Shown: positions 1 through 7,246, numbered from the stretch's first letter. The stretch: DNA of 19,465 bases from CANCDA01 sp043757205 (GCA_043757205.1 JAYVPU010000207.1:1-19465); one strand, 5' to 3'. Numbers and translations are program-made. Notes: generated from the letters alone by a model not told the origin.

Positions 1-308
1 GCAGTGACGGCCAGGCCGATCCAGGTGGACAGCACGATCACCAGCAGGATGCGCCAGCCGTGTTCACTGAGCAAACCCAGGTGCGTCATCACCCCCACGC
101 CGACGGGCACGAACAAAAGCGATAAGTGGGCCAGCAAAAACTCGGCACAAGCCGCCACCGGTTCACGCACGAGAGCAAAGTTCAGGGCAATGAGCAAGAG
201 CACCATGCCCACCACGGGGCTGGGAAAGGGCAGGTGCAGGCCGCGCGCCAACAGCTCACCGGCCGATTGCAGGGCCAGCAACCAGGCAAAGCCGCGCAAG
301 CCGTTCAT
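1..308 (-). CDS. CidA/LrgA-family membrane protein (partial, N-terminal 102 residues)
   Basis: The reading frame opens at an ATG at 308 and is still open at the left edge of the window, so the C-terminus is missing. The visible 102 residues are strongly hydrophobic with three or four membrane segments. Near residues 16-36 a stretch reading LHLPFPSPVVGMVLL matches the conserved P-x-P-x-x-V-x-G-M/L core of CidA/LrgA proteins, and the second half (LLFVPVGVGVMTHLG) fits the family too. Family members were first described as holin-like modulators of murein hydrolases. LrgAB-type pairs also transport small carboxylates, for example pyruvate in Bacillus and glycolate/glycerate by plant PLGG1. It starts 27 bp after the stop of the GlcD-type oxidase on the same strand and is probably co-transcribed with it. 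No strong Shine-Dalgarno sequence is visible, so the start is less certain than the family. An LrgB partner would be expected just outside the window. Confidence 0.8.
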   Translation of the reverse strand, partial: MNGLRGFAWLLALQSAGELLARGLHLPFPSPVVGMVLLLIALNFALVREPVAACAEFLLAHLSLLFVPVGVGVMTHLGLLSEHGWRILLVIVLSTWIGLAVT

Positions 309-334
309 GGAGTGCGCATAGTGCGGTGGCGCGC

Positions 335-1837
335 TTAAAACCGGGGTAAATCCGGGTGCGAAATCTGCCCGCCGCGCACCAGCATCTTGCCGTACTCGGC
401 ACAGCGGTTGAGCGTCGGGATGACCTTGCCGGGATTCAGCAAACTTTGCGGGTCAAACGCGCGTTTGACGCCCAGCATCTGCTCGTTTTCAGCGGCGGAG
501 AACTGCACGCACATGGAGTTGAGTTTTTCCACGCCCACACCGTGCTCGCCCGTGACCGTGCCGCCCATGGCCACGCTGGTTTCCAGAATGTCGGCACCAA
601 AGAGTTCGCAGCGGTGCAGTTGGTCCGGGTCATTGGCGTCAAACAAAATCAAGGGGTGCAGGTTGCCGTCACCGGCGTGAAAGACGTTGCAACAATTGAG
701 GCCGTATTTTTTCTCCATTTCGCCAATGGCCAGCAGGATGTCGGCCAAACGGCGGCGCGGGATGGTGGAGTCCATGCACATGTAGTCGGGGGCCAGACGG
801 CCACTGGCGGGGAAGGCGTTTTTGCGGCCGCTCCAGAACTTCAGGCGCTCAGCCTCATCGCGGCTGACGGCGATGGCGGTGGCCCCGGCGCTGTTCAGCA
901 CGGCCGTCATGCGGCCAATTTCTTCCTCCACTTCTTCGGGTGTACCGTCGCTCTCGCACAGCAAAATGGCGGCGGCGCTCAGGTCGTAGCCCGCGTGCAC
1001 AAAGGCTTCTACGGCGGCGGTCATGGGTTTGTCCATCATCTCCAACCCGGCGGGGATGATGCCCGCCGCGATCACGGCGGCCACTGCGTCGCCCGCTTTG
1101 CGCAGGTCGTCAAAGCTGGCCATGATGCAGCGCGCCAACATCGGCTTGGGCACGAGCTTGACGGTGACTTCGAGCGTGATGGCCAGCATGCCTTCGGAGC
1201 CGATAAAAACACTCAGCAGGTCATAACCCGAGGCGTCCAGCGCATCACTGCCGAATTCAATCGGCTCGCCTTCCACGGTGTAGCCGCGCACCTTGAGCAC
1301 GTTGTGCACGGTGAGGCCGTACTTCAGGCAGTGCACGCCGCCCGAGTTCTCGGCCACGTTGCCGCCGATGGTGCAAGCGATCTGGCTCGACGGATCGGGT
1401 GCGTAGTACAGGCCATAAGGGGCAGCGGCTTCGCTGATGGCCAAGTTGCGCACGCCCGCTTGCACCACCGCCGTGCGGCTGATGGCATCAACTTTCAGAA
1501 TGCGGTTGAACTTGGCCAAGCTGAGTGTCACGCCCAGCGCGTGCGGCATAGCCCCGCCCGACAAGCCCGTGCCCGCGCCTCGCGCCACCACGGGCACATT
1601 CAAGGCGTGGCAGGTCTTGAGCACGGCCTGCACTTGCGCCTCGGTCTCCGGCAGGGCCACGACCAGCGGGCGCTGGCGGTAGGCGGTCAGGCCATCACAT
1701 TCGTAAGGCGTGGTGTCTTCGTTGTGCCACAACAGGGCGTGAGCGGGTAGCACGGTTTGCAGGGCGGCAACCACTTGCGCTTGGCGGGTGCTGCGACTCA
1801 GTGCTTCAGCTTGAGGGAGAGAGGTGGGAGCGTTCAT
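335..1837 (-). CDS. glcD: FAD-linked oxidase, glycolate oxidase subunit GlcD type
   Basis: A 500-residue protein of the length usual for GlcD and D-lactate dehydrogenase-like FAD oxidases, which oxidise 2-hydroxyacids to 2-oxoacids (glycolate to glyoxylate for GlcD). The N-terminal PCMH-type FAD domain shows RGAGTGLSGG at 86-95, PDPSSQ...IGGNVAENSGG at 148-167 and IGSEGMLAI at 212-220. The C-terminal FAD-oxidase domain shows FHAGDGNLHP at 386-395, GEHGVG at 430-435 and the closing FDPQSLLNPGK at 461-471. All key family motifs are intact. GlcE and GlcF, which normally complete the glycolate oxidase, are not beside it on either visible side. It could therefore be a stand-alone D-2-hydroxyacid dehydrogenase, or its partners may lie beyond the left edge. 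The next gene downstream is a CidA/LrgA-type membrane protein. Confidence 0.9.
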   Translation of the reverse strand: MNAPTSLPQAEALSRSTRQAQVVAALQTVLPAHALLWHNEDTTPYECDGLTAYRQRPLVVALPETEAQVQAVLKTCHALNVPVVARGAGTGLSGGAMPHALGVTLSLAKFNRILKVDAISRTAVVQAGVRNLAISEAAAPYGLYYAPDPSSQIACTIGGNVAENSGGVHCLKYGLTVHNVLKVRGYTVEGEPIEFGSDALDASGYDLLSVFIGSEGMLAITLEVTVKLVPKPMLARCIMASFDDLRKAGDAVAAVIAAGIIPAGLEMMDKPMTAAVEAFVHAGYDLSAAAILLCESDGTPEEVEEEIGRMTAVLNSAGATAIAVSRDEAERLKFWSGRKNAFPASGRLAPDYMCMDSTIPRRRLADILLAIGEMEKKYGLNCCNVFHAGDGNLHPLILFDANDPDQLHRCELFGADILETSVAMGGTVTGEHGVGVEKLNSMCVQFSAAENEQMLGVKRAFDPQSLLNPGKVIPTLNRCAEYGKMLVRGGQISHPDLPRF

Positions 1838-1886
1838 GGAGACTCAGGCTAAGGGTTAAAGCTAGGTAGGCGCTGCATATCGCGTA

Positions 1887-1894
1887 AGTATAAT
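1887..1894. promoter_or_regulatory. Overlapping divergent -10-like elements between glcD and the cytochrome operon
   Basis: The 96-bp gap between the two divergent genes contains a perfect TATAAT at 1889-1894 on the plus strand. TATACT is read on the minus strand at 1892-1887. The two share bases, so RNA polymerase may start in either direction from one AT-rich patch. Neither has a good -35 hexamer at 16-18 bp, so this is only a candidate that might depend on an activator. Confidence 0.4.
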
Positions 1895-1933
1895 TTTTCT
1901 ATCAAGATCATCTACCCCACCGGAGAAATGACA

Positions 1934-4090
1934 ATGCGAAAGATTTTCTTAGCTGGCGTCACAGCCCTAGGCATTGCGGCCATGGGTTTGTTTGCGCCGA
2001 CATCGCTACTGGCACAACAGAGTCCGAGCGCCAAAGTTGCCATCGACCACGATGACATTGGCGGCGTGGTCACCGGGCCGAAGGGGCCGGAGGCGGGTGT
2101 CTGGGTGATCGCGGAAACGCGCGAACTGCCGGTGCGCTTTATCCGCATCGTCGTCACCGACGGCAAGGGCCGCTACGTCATCCCCGATCTGCCCAAGGCC
2201 AATTACGACGTGTGGGTGCGTGGCTACGGCCTCGTCGATTCACCAAAAACCAAGAGCGTGCCCGGCAAGCTGCTTGATCTCAAAGCCGTGCCCGCGCCTA
2301 ATGAGGCCGCCGCCGCGAAGTATTACCCGGCGATCTATTGGTACTCGATGATGAACATCCCTGACGCCAAGGTGTTTGGCAGCAAAGAAGCACCGGAGAA
2401 CGTCAAGCTCACCGACTACCTCAATGTCATGAAAAACAATGGCTGTGTCGGCTGTCATCAATTGGGCCAAATCTCAACCCGCACCATTCCGAAGTACCAC
2501 CTCGAAGGTAAATCAAGCCACGCCGAAGCCTGGATTCGCCGCATTCAGTCCGGGCAAGCGGGCGAGAATATGACCTTGCTCGCTGCGGGCCAGTTGGGTG
2601 GGATGCCATACAAGTACCTCGGCAACTGGACAGAGCGCGTCGCCAAGGGCGAGTTGCCGCATACCAAGCCGACGCGGCCGCAAGGTGTCGAGCGCAACAT
2701 CGTCGTCACGCTGCGTGACTGGCACAACGACAAGCAGTATCTGCACGACCTGATCTCCACCGACCGCCGTTATCCGACGGTCAACGGCTACGGGCCGCTC
2801 TATGGGCAGTGTGAACACGCCTGCAATGACATGCCCATCCTCGACCCGGTCAAAAATGTGGCGACCAATTTTGTGCTGCCCACCACACCCGACATGCCGC
2901 TGGCACTTGGCCCGGGCAACGCGGGCTCGGTCGAAATTTTGCAGCCATCGGCCTATTGGGGCGAAGAAAACATCTGGGACAGCCGCGCCAACAACCACAA
3001 CTCAATGATCGATCGCCAGGGCCGCGTTTGGCTCGCGGCCACCGGCCACAAACCGGACAACCCTGACTTTTGCAAAAAAGGATCGAGCCACCCTTCTGCC
3101 GTTGAATTTCCGCTCAACAGCACCAACCGCCGCGTGACGATGTATGACCCCAAAACGGGCAAATACACCGCGTACCAGACCTGCTTTGGCTCGCACCACC
3201 TGCAGTTTGGCTATGACGCCAACGAGACCGTCTGGGCCAGCACGGGCGGCGGTGGCGGCAATGTCGGTTGGATCAATACGAAGATGCTCGACGAGACCGG
3301 CGACATCGAGAAATCACAGGGCTGGACTTCACTGGTGTTGGATACCAATGGCAATGGTCAACGCGACGAATACACCGAACCCGGCAAGCCGCAAGAAGCG
3401 GGCAAAGACATGCGCATAGGCGCGACCTTCTACGCGGTCATGCCAAGCCCGGTGGACGGCTCGGTGTGGGGAACGCTGCGCGGCAACCCGGGCGCCATTG
3501 TTCGCGTCGATCCGACCAAGAACCCGCATAAATCCCTGTCCGAGATGTACAACGTTCCGCTGCCCGGCTTTGGCCCGCGCGGTGGCGACATTGACAAGCA
3601 GGGTCGCGTGTGGGTGTCGCTGGCCAGCGGCCACATGGGCGTGTTTGACCGCCGCCTGTGCAAAGGCCCGCTTAATGGCCCCAAAGCAACCGGCGACCAT
3701 TGCCCCGAGGGCTGGGCCTTCCATCAGTACCCGGGCCCAGGCTTCAAGGGCATTGGCAAAAACAGCGCCGAGTCGAGCTACTACTCTTGGGTTGACCAGC
3801 ACAACACCTTTGGCCTGGGCGATGACATTCCGATGTCAACCGCCAACTTGATGGACGGCCTGGTCGCGTTGAACAAAGACGGCAAGATGGTCTCGCTGCG
3901 TGTGCCCTACCCTCTGGGCTTCTATGCCAAGGGCTTTGATGGCCGCATTGACGAACCCAACGCAGGCTGGAAGGGCCGTGGCTTGTGGGCCGCCAATGGC
4001 GACCGCACACCGTGGTTGATTGAAGGTGGCAAAGGCACCAAGCCTTTGGCCGCGCATTTCCAGCTCAGGCCCAATCCCTTGGCCCATTGA
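1934..4090 (+). CDS. Exported monoheme c-type protein with carboxypeptidase-regulatory-like domain and Vgb/SMP-30-like beta-propeller
   Basis: I choose the ATG at 1934 because GGAG at 1922-1925 is 8 bp upstream. The in-frame ATG at 1928 leaves only 2 bp. The 718-residue product begins with a signal peptide (about residues 1-28, ending LLAQQ). Residues 40-115 resemble a carboxypeptidase-regulatory-like (CnaB-type) fold: GVVTGPKGPEAGVWVIAET, then TDGKGRYVIPDLPKANYDVWVRGYG. A single c-type heme motif CVGCH lies at 171-175. The C-terminal ~400 residues carry propeller-like repeats with the pattern D-x-x-G-x-V-W, including RQGRVWLAA (362-369), ANETVWAST, VDGSVWGTLRG and KQGRVWVSLASG (555-566). A loop DTNGNGQRDE at 470-479 resembles an EF-hand calcium site. 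Extra cysteines at 293/297, 380, 417, 576 and 590 may form disulfides. It probably acts in the periplasm as an electron-transferring or substrate-binding protein. The exact function is unknown, and a sensor or lyase-like role cannot be excluded. Confidence 0.8.
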   Translation: MRKIFLAGVTALGIAAMGLFAPTSLLAQQSPSAKVAIDHDDIGGVVTGPKGPEAGVWVIAETRELPVRFIRIVVTDGKGRYVIPDLPKANYDVWVRGYGLVDSPKTKSVPGKLLDLKAVPAPNEAAAAKYYPAIYWYSMMNIPDAKVFGSKEAPENVKLTDYLNVMKNNGCVGCHQLGQISTRTIPKYHLEGKSSHAEAWIRRIQSGQAGENMTLLAAGQLGGMPYKYLGNWTERVAKGELPHTKPTRPQGVERNIVVTLRDWHNDKQYLHDLISTDRRYPTVNGYGPLYGQCEHACNDMPILDPVKNVATNFVLPTTPDMPLALGPGNAGSVEILQPSAYWGEENIWDSRANNHNSMIDRQGRVWLAATGHKPDNPDFCKKGSSHPSAVEFPLNSTNRRVTMYDPKTGKYTAYQTCFGSHHLQFGYDANETVWASTGGGGGNVGWINTKMLDETGDIEKSQGWTSLVLDTNGNGQRDEYTEPGKPQEAGKDMRIGATFYAVMPSPVDGSVWGTLRGNPGAIVRVDPTKNPHKSLSEMYNVPLPGFGPRGGDIDKQGRVWVSLASGHMGVFDRRLCKGPLNGPKATGDHCPEGWAFHQYPGPGFKGIGKNSAESSYYSWVDQHNTFGLGDDIPMSTANLMDGLVALNKDGKMVSLRVPYPLGFYAKGFDGRIDEPNAGWKGRGLWAANGDRTPWLIEGGKGTKPLAAHFQLRPNPLAH

Positions 4091-4109
4091 CGCTGGCGCA
4101 CTGAAATAC

Positions 4110-4140
4110 CGGCGGTACGGTTCGTGTGATCGTGCCGCCG
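4110..4140 (+). terminator. Intercistronic hairpin, possible attenuator or partial terminator
   Basis: A 10-bp stem pairs 4110-4119 (CGGCGGTACG) with 4131-4140 (CGTGCCGCCG). It has one U-G wobble and an 11-nt loop, and is followed by TTTCCTCTC. It lies in the 70-bp gap between the large heme protein and the first membrane protein, just ahead of the AGGAGG ribosome site at 4151. The T-tract is short, so partial termination or 3'-end stabilisation of the first cistron seems more likely than full termination. Confidence 0.45.
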
Positions 4141-4160
4141 TTTCCTCTCAAGGAGGCCTG

Positions 4161-4664
4161 ATGGATTTCTTGCTGGACTACATTTCTGTCACCACGTTCT
4201 GGAGCATCCTGTTCACCGTGCACGCCTTGCTGGCGGTGGCGCTGCTGGGCGCGCTGACACATCAGGCGGCAGCCGTTCTGTCACGGCAGGGAAGCGGAAC
4301 ACCCAGCGGATTCGTGACGCGCTTTCGCTCGGTATCAGGCCCCAGCTATGCCAGCGCCGTGTGCGTGCTGTGGGTGCTGGCGTTCATCTTTGGCGGCTGG
4401 ATTTATGCCAAGTACCGCATCTACGTTCGCATTCCGATCGAGCAAGAAGGCTTCTATAAAACTCTAGGCGCATTTGAGTTGAAAGAGCACCTCACCACCA
4501 TCGGCCTGGGCTTGCTGCCGCTCTACTGGCACCTGTGGAAGCACGCGCGCAACAGCGCCTATGACAGCGCGCGCAAATGGCTGACTGTGGTGCTCGCCGG
4601 GATCTGCTGGTACGCGTTTTTGGCGGGGCACATCGTGAACAACGTTCGGGGGTTCGGGCTATGA
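4161..4664 (+). CDS. Small four-helix membrane protein rich in conserved-looking histidines
   Basis: The start is the ATG at 4161, preceded by a perfect AGGAGG at 4151-4156. The frame is open further upstream, but that part overlaps the previous gene and has no ribosome site. The 167-residue product has four predicted membrane helices near 13-36, 65-84, 109-127 and 140-158. Histidines sit in or at the ends of these helices: H21, H34, H110, H124, H128 and H157. This arrangement is reminiscent of small b-type cytochrome or quinone-reactive membrane subunits, but I do not recognise a specific family. The stop codon overlaps the start of the next gene (ATGA), so the two are almost certainly translated together. 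With the upstream periplasmic heme protein, a role in passing electrons to or from the membrane quinone pool is a reasonable inference, not an observation. Confidence 0.8.
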   Translation: MDFLLDYISVTTFWSILFTVHALLAVALLGALTHQAAAVLSRQGSGTPSGFVTRFRSVSGPSYASAVCVLWVLAFIFGGWIYAKYRIYVRIPIEQEGFYKTLGAFELKEHLTTIGLGLLPLYWHLWKHARNSAYDSARKWLTVVLAGICWYAFLAGHIVNNVRGFGL

Positions 4665-5038
4665 GCACATCTGTTGAAGCGACGAGCACAGCGTCATCCC
4701 CCTCGCATTTTTGCACCTTTGCGCTGGTGTTTGGCATTGCATTTGCCGTGCTCTACGTGGTGTGCGACATGGCGAAATTACCGATGTTCACCTACCACCC
4801 CGGCACGGATCGCATCGATTGGGGTTACGCAGCGGCGCGGCGCGATGAAGGCCCGGCCATGTACTGGTACGGCTGGCTCGCCACCTCGGCACTGGGTGCG
4901 GCCACGCTCGGTGGGCTGATCGCCTGGCTGGCCGCGCCTATGCGCAGCAAAATTCCCCTGGCCTGGGCGTGGGTTGTGCCCCTCGTGCTGCTGCCGATAC
5001 TGCTCTATTCCCTGAAGTTTTACTGGCGCTGGGAATAG
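4661..5038 (+). CDS. Small three-helix membrane protein, partner of the preceding gene
   Basis: The ATG at 4661 overlaps the upstream stop codon by 4 bp, which indicates translational coupling. The 125-residue product has three hydrophobic segments, near residues 18-37, 68-91 and 100-120. Between the first two is a polar loop with MAKLPMFTYHPGTDRIDWGY, likely on the periplasmic or cytoplasmic face. The second segment is introduced by an aromatic cluster, MYWYGW (67-72), and the C-terminus ends in KFYWRWE. I recognise no named family. The overlap and the matched small size suggest it forms a heterodimer with the four-helix protein before it. The reading frame could start at an earlier codon inside the upstream gene, but the coupled start is far more plausible. 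Confidence 0.78.
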   Translation: MSTSVEATSTASSPSHFCTFALVFGIAFAVLYVVCDMAKLPMFTYHPGTDRIDWGYAAARRDEGPAMYWYGWLATSALGAATLGGLIAWLAAPMRSKIPLAWAWVVPLVLLPILLYSLKFYWRWE

Positions 5039-5124
5039 CAAAACAGCTTAGAAAAGCAGAGTAAAAAAACGGCATCAAAGCAGTGGCACTCGTTGATGGT
5101 CTTTAACTGTAGTCAGAGGTATCT

Positions 5125-5499
5125 ATGTTGATTCGCGCAATTCCCCTTTTGATCGGCATGGCTGCGGCAATGCAGGCCATCGCCGGTGGCGATGATTACG
5201 ACGCAGCCAATGATGTCAAAGGCGATGGGCCCGCGTACTTCGGCTTCGTGCGCGATACACGCGGCGCGCTGGTGGCCGATGCGACGGTGGTGTTGCAGCC
5301 GAAAAATGGCAAATCAGCATCGCTGAAAACCAATGTGACGGGCCTGTACCGCGGCCATATCAACAAGACAGTCTTGCCCGACGAGGTGCAAGTTTCATGC
5401 GCGAAAACCGGCTACAAGCAAATCAAAATTAACCGCCGCACGCCACCCGGCAACAACGCCATGTTCATTGAGACCGAATGCACCATACAGCGGCAGTAG
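5125..5499 (+). CDS. Small exported carboxypeptidase-regulatory-like (CnaB-type) domain protein
   Basis: The start at 5125 follows AGAGG at 5115-5119 with 5-bp spacing. The 124-residue product has a signal peptide of about 20 residues ending at AIA-GG, then one compact beta-rich domain. The segments GFVRDTRGALVADATVVLQ (40-58), KTNVTGLYRGHI (68-79) and DEVQVSCAKTGY (86-97) fit the carboxypeptidase-regulatory-like pattern of a strand, a variable loop, then T-D/N-x-x-G-x-Y. Cysteines at 92 and 119 could form a disulfide after export. The same fold forms the N-terminal part of the large heme protein at the head of this cluster, which argues that the two act together. The gene overlaps the next one by 22 bp. 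Function is unknown; a binding or assembly subunit seems likely. Confidence 0.75.
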   Translation: MLIRAIPLLIGMAAAMQAIAGGDDYDAANDVKGDGPAYFGFVRDTRGALVADATVVLQPKNGKSASLKTNVTGLYRGHINKTVLPDEVQVSCAKTGYKQIKINRRTPPGNNAMFIETECTIQRQ

Positions 5500-7193
5500 G
5501 GCGCGGTCTCAAATCGCGTGTCTGGCGTGTTTGTTTCGTGGCCATTGCCCTTTTGGCGCTGAGCAGCGTCAACACGCTGAGCGCGCAGACGCCCGATACC
5601 CTCCTGATCAACGGCAAGTTCATCGTCCCTGACGGTGAACCGGCGCAGGCCTTGGCGGTGCATGCGGGCAAGATCGTGGCGATGGGTGACACAAGGCGCA
5701 TTCATGCATTGGCTGGCTCTGTCACCCGCGTCATTGACGTGGGGGGCCGCACGGTCATCCCTGGCCTGATCGATTCGCACATCCATGCCATCCGGGCGGG
5801 GTTGAGTTACACCACCGAGGTGCATTGGTTCGGCGTGCGCTCGCTCAAAGAGGCGCTGGCGCGACTCGGTGCTGCGGCCAAGGCCGCTCCGAGGGGCTCG
5901 TGGCTGATCGTGGCCGGGGGCTGGAGCGAGCGTCAGTTTCAAGAAGACCGTCGCCCAACGCAGGCCGAAATCGCCGCCGCTGCACCTGACCATCACATCT
6001 ACATTCAGTGGCTCTACAACCAGGTGCTCCTGAGCCCAGGCAGCGCACAGGTGCTCCATCTCGACGGAGCACCAGAATTGGCCGCCCGTCTGACTCTGGA
6101 GCGCAGCGCCGATGGCAAACCCACCGGCTGGCTCATGGGTGACAACCGCGCCATCAGCGATCTTTTCAATCGGTTGCCACGCCCGACCTATGCGCAAAAA
6201 TTGACCGGCACACGTGCGTTTTTTCGCGCCCTTAACGCAGTGGGCGTCACCGGCATCAATGACCCTGGCGGCTACAACCTGGAGATCGAAGACTACGAGC
6301 CGGTGTTGCAGCTCTGGCGTGAACAAGGGTTGACGCTGCGTGTGCGCTACAGCCTGAGCGCACCGCGACGTGACCACGAACTGGAAGATTTCCAAGCGCT
6401 GACACAGGCCCTGCCGATGGGCACCGGGGACGATTGGCTGCGCTTTAACGGCATTGGCGAAAACGTCACTTGGGGCTACTACAACAACGACAAACCCAGC
6501 GCCGAACAACAAGCGCAGCTCACCGACGTGCTGCGTTGGGCCGTTTCGCGCGGCATGACCGCGACCTTCCATTGGCACAACGACCGCTCAGCCCACCACC
6601 TGCTGGAGGTGCTGGAGCGCGTCAACGCTGAAACGCCGGTGGCTCAGCTCCGCTGGTCCATTGCGCACCTCAATGACGCGTCTGCGCCAACCCTCAAGCG
6701 CTTGCAAGCCCTGGGCATGGGCTGGCTGGTGCAGAACGCGTTTTATTACCGTGGCGAGGCCTTTCTAGGCCAGCGCGGGGCCGAGGCTGCACGCACCGTG
6801 CCTCCGCTGGTCAGTGCCTCACGCATGGCCTTGCCGGTGGGTGCGGGCACCGATGCGCACCGCGTCATGTCACCGAACCCGTTCATTGCCCTGCAATGGA
6901 TGCTCGACGGCAAAACTGTCTCTGGCGTCCCCATGCGCGCGCCAGAAGAGCTGCCGACGCGGATCGAAGCCTTACGTCTGTACACGCAGGGCAGCGCGTG
7001 GTTCAGCTTCGAAGACAAAGTGCGCGGCGGGCTCGCGGTGGGCCAACTCGCCGATCTTGCGGTGCTTGACCGCGACTACCTCAGCGTCCCCCTCTCTGAA
7101 ATCGGCAACACCGTTTCGCTCTTGACGATGGTGGGTGGGCGCATCGTTTACGCCGCTGGCCCCTTTGCTGCGTTAGAAGAAAAGGCGCGTTGA
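5478..7193 (+). CDS. Exported amidohydrolase of the YtcJ-like (Amidohydro_3) family
   Basis: A 571-residue metal-dependent hydrolase. The ATG at 5478 lies 22 bp inside the preceding gene. A hydrophobic stretch at 15-36 ending in LSAQ looks like a signal peptide, so the enzyme probably works in the periplasm. Family motifs are VIDVGGRTVIPGLIDSHIH (85-103, with metal ligands H101 and H103), FHWHNDRSAHH (364-374), IAHLND (395-400), GAGTDAHR (456-462, with D459) and the closing GGLAVGQLADLAVLDRD (517-533). Where YtcJ relatives usually carry a K-x-x-x-DG segment with a carboxylated lysine, this protein reads RFNGIGENVTWG (322-333), so the metal site may differ. The substrate cannot be inferred; family members hydrolyse N-substituted formamides and related C-N bonds. 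It is probably the last gene of the heme-protein cluster. Confidence 0.83.
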   Translation: MHHTAAVGRGLKSRVWRVCFVAIALLALSSVNTLSAQTPDTLLINGKFIVPDGEPAQALAVHAGKIVAMGDTRRIHALAGSVTRVIDVGGRTVIPGLIDSHIHAIRAGLSYTTEVHWFGVRSLKEALARLGAAAKAAPRGSWLIVAGGWSERQFQEDRRPTQAEIAAAAPDHHIYIQWLYNQVLLSPGSAQVLHLDGAPELAARLTLERSADGKPTGWLMGDNRAISDLFNRLPRPTYAQKLTGTRAFFRALNAVGVTGINDPGGYNLEIEDYEPVLQLWREQGLTLRVRYSLSAPRRDHELEDFQALTQALPMGTGDDWLRFNGIGENVTWGYYNNDKPSAEQQAQLTDVLRWAVSRGMTATFHWHNDRSAHHLLEVLERVNAETPVAQLRWSIAHLNDASAPTLKRLQALGMGWLVQNAFYYRGEAFLGQRGAEAARTVPPLVSASRMALPVGAGTDAHRVMSPNPFIALQWMLDGKTVSGVPMRAPEELPTRIEALRLYTQGSAWFSFEDKVRGGLAVGQLADLAVLDRDYLSVPLSEIGNTVSLLTMVGGRIVYAAGPFAALEEKAR

Positions 7194-7215
7194 TTTTTGA
7201 CCGGCTCGATATAAT
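7190..7215 (+). promoter_or_regulatory. Candidate sigma-70 promoter for psd
   Basis: A perfect -10 hexamer TATAAT sits at 7210-7215, 31 bp before the psd start. The best -35-like hexamer, TTGATT at 7190-7195, is only 14 bp away and overlaps the stop region of the amidohydrolase gene. The -10 is strong; the -35 is poorly placed. Confidence 0.45.
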
Positions 7216-7246
7216 CCCGCGCACTCTATAACAACCGGTAGCTGCT

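Noticed and set aside
356..1750. A 464-codon open frame on the plus strand, antisense to glcD
   Set aside because: It lies wholly opposite a gene with all GlcD motifs; its composition (rich in H, Q, A, G, R) is that of a GC-rich shadow frame, and no ribosome site or family motif is visible.
3182..3196. TCFGSHH in the heme protein as a second heme c motif
   Set aside because: Only one cysteine is present; C-x-x-C-H is not met. C-E-H-A-C at residues 293-297 also lacks the spacing and the histidine.
4020..4160. N-terminal extension of the first membrane protein into the upstream gene
   Set aside because: It overlaps the propeller coding frame, has no ribosome site, and the perfect AGGAGG at 4151 points to 4161.
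5085..5099. TGGCAC upstream of the 124-residue gene as a sigma-54 -24 element
   Set aside because: The matching -12 GC dinucleotide is absent: the bases at the required spacing read TG, not GC.
5412..6578. A 388-codon minus-strand frame across the amidohydrolase
   Set aside because: Shadow of the amidohydrolase coding frame; no start signal or family motif.
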